From the NCBI RefSeq assembly GCF_000009985.1, contig NC_007626.1, forward strand, positions 2,535,943 through 2,599,942: DNA of 64,000 nt, given 5' to 3'. Of this stretch, positions 63,742-64,000 are shown piece after piece. Every line of letters starts with the position of its first letter. The stretch's first letter is position 1. The translations under genes were made by a program, and so were the position numbers. Under the pieces are notes generated by a model. That model searched no databases. It was not told the origin of the DNA and worked only from the letters and a program-made list of their open reading frames with translations. Origin of the DNA: Paramagnetospirillum magneticum AMB-1 (GTDB lineage Bacteria; Pseudomonadota; Alphaproteobacteria; Rhodospirillales; Magnetospirillaceae).

Positions 63742-64000
63742 ATGAAGACCAATCGACTGATCATCGGCGCCGATGGCAACGGCGAGGGCAACTACACCTC
63801 GTTGCGCCAGTCCATCACCTTCCTGTTCGAGAAGAACCCCGAGCACAAGGCCACCGACAGCAACAGCCCGTCCCATCTGGTGCACCTGAAGGGCAACGGC
63901 GGCGCGTTCGAGGCGGGGGCGGCCTGGACCAAGACGGTGCAGGAAGGCCCCAACCGGGGCGCCAAGTTCTTCTCGTTCTCGCTGGACGATCCCAGTTTCG
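63742..64000 (+). CDS. DUF736-family protein, 5' part
   Basis: The frame from ATG 63742 (GTGGAG upstream) is open to the window end, 86 codons. The stretch FEAGAAWTKTVQEG ... FFSFSLDDPSF matches the DUF736 pattern GAGWTKT...LDDPSF. DUF736 genes in alphaproteobacteria are found mainly on plasmids, integrative conjugative elements and genomic islands, usually near conjugation genes. The N-terminal part is longer than the family norm. Function unknown. Confidence 0.7.
   Translation, partial: MKTNRLIIGADGNGEGNYTSLRQSITFLFEKNPEHKATDSNSPSHLVHLKGNGGAFEAGAAWTKTVQEGPNRGAKFFSFSLDDPSF

Overview
The window reads as a stretch of chromosome from a GC-rich alphaproteobacterium of the Rhodospirillales, most like Magnetospirillum. 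The evidence is the gene content and order: a nifR3-ntrB-ntrC-ntrY-ntrX-trkA-hfq-hflX block, a glyA-nrdR-ribD-ribE-ribB-ribH-nusB-thiL block, a DUF177-rpmF-plsX-fabH-ihfA-merR block, a fused ispDF, a MucR regulator and a K+-independent H+-pyrophosphatase. The genus is inferred from overall protein character; no database search was run.

Layout. 1-3175: glutamate synthase (gltB 3' end, gltD). 3462-8158: a Cache-type chemoreceptor, an NnrS protein, an S-adenosylmethionine hydrolase-type enzyme and a metallo-hydrolase, then mucR facing back. 9180-16389: rpiB, glyA, nrdR and the riboflavin/thiamine operon. Here both riboflavin synthase and thiL are broken by single-base frameshifts, and the ribB gene carries a GTP cyclohydrolase II-like domain without its zinc cysteines. 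16393-24444: a FliL-like protein, hppA, bamE (reverse), then a cytochrome bc1 chaperone gene and the lipid/ribosome block. 24588-31302: tRNA-Pro, a TPR/O-GlcNAc-transferase-type protein, a 47-residue membrane protein with a clear promoter under a palindrome, a dihydroorotate-dehydrogenase-like enzyme, a glycosyltransferase-like protein, a candidate small RNA, cutA and ispDF. 31541-44072: a HemX/CcsA-like protein, then the nitrogen-regulation block through hflX and an inositol-monophosphatase-family enzyme. 44080-50789: argE, divergent from a three-gene type I secretion operon with two different ABC subunits. 50864-56374: ssb, gyrA, coaD, two tandem cyclophilins and tRNA-Lys. 56413-63252: mostly uncharacterised small proteins, a DMT permease and a reverse-strand operon including mazG. 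63253-64000: an AT-richer, gene-poor stretch leading into a DUF736 gene, a family common on integrative elements, so a mobile region probably begins at the right end.

Most of the window is housekeeping. The points most worth following are the two frameshifts in one operon, the type I secretion ABC pair whose ATPase signature motifs are both degenerate, two families of short dispersed hairpin repeats, the candidate small RNA before cutA, the palindrome-covered promoter of the 47-residue protein, and the phased direct repeats in front of the DUF736 gene. No CRISPR array, complete insertion sequence or rRNA gene was seen.
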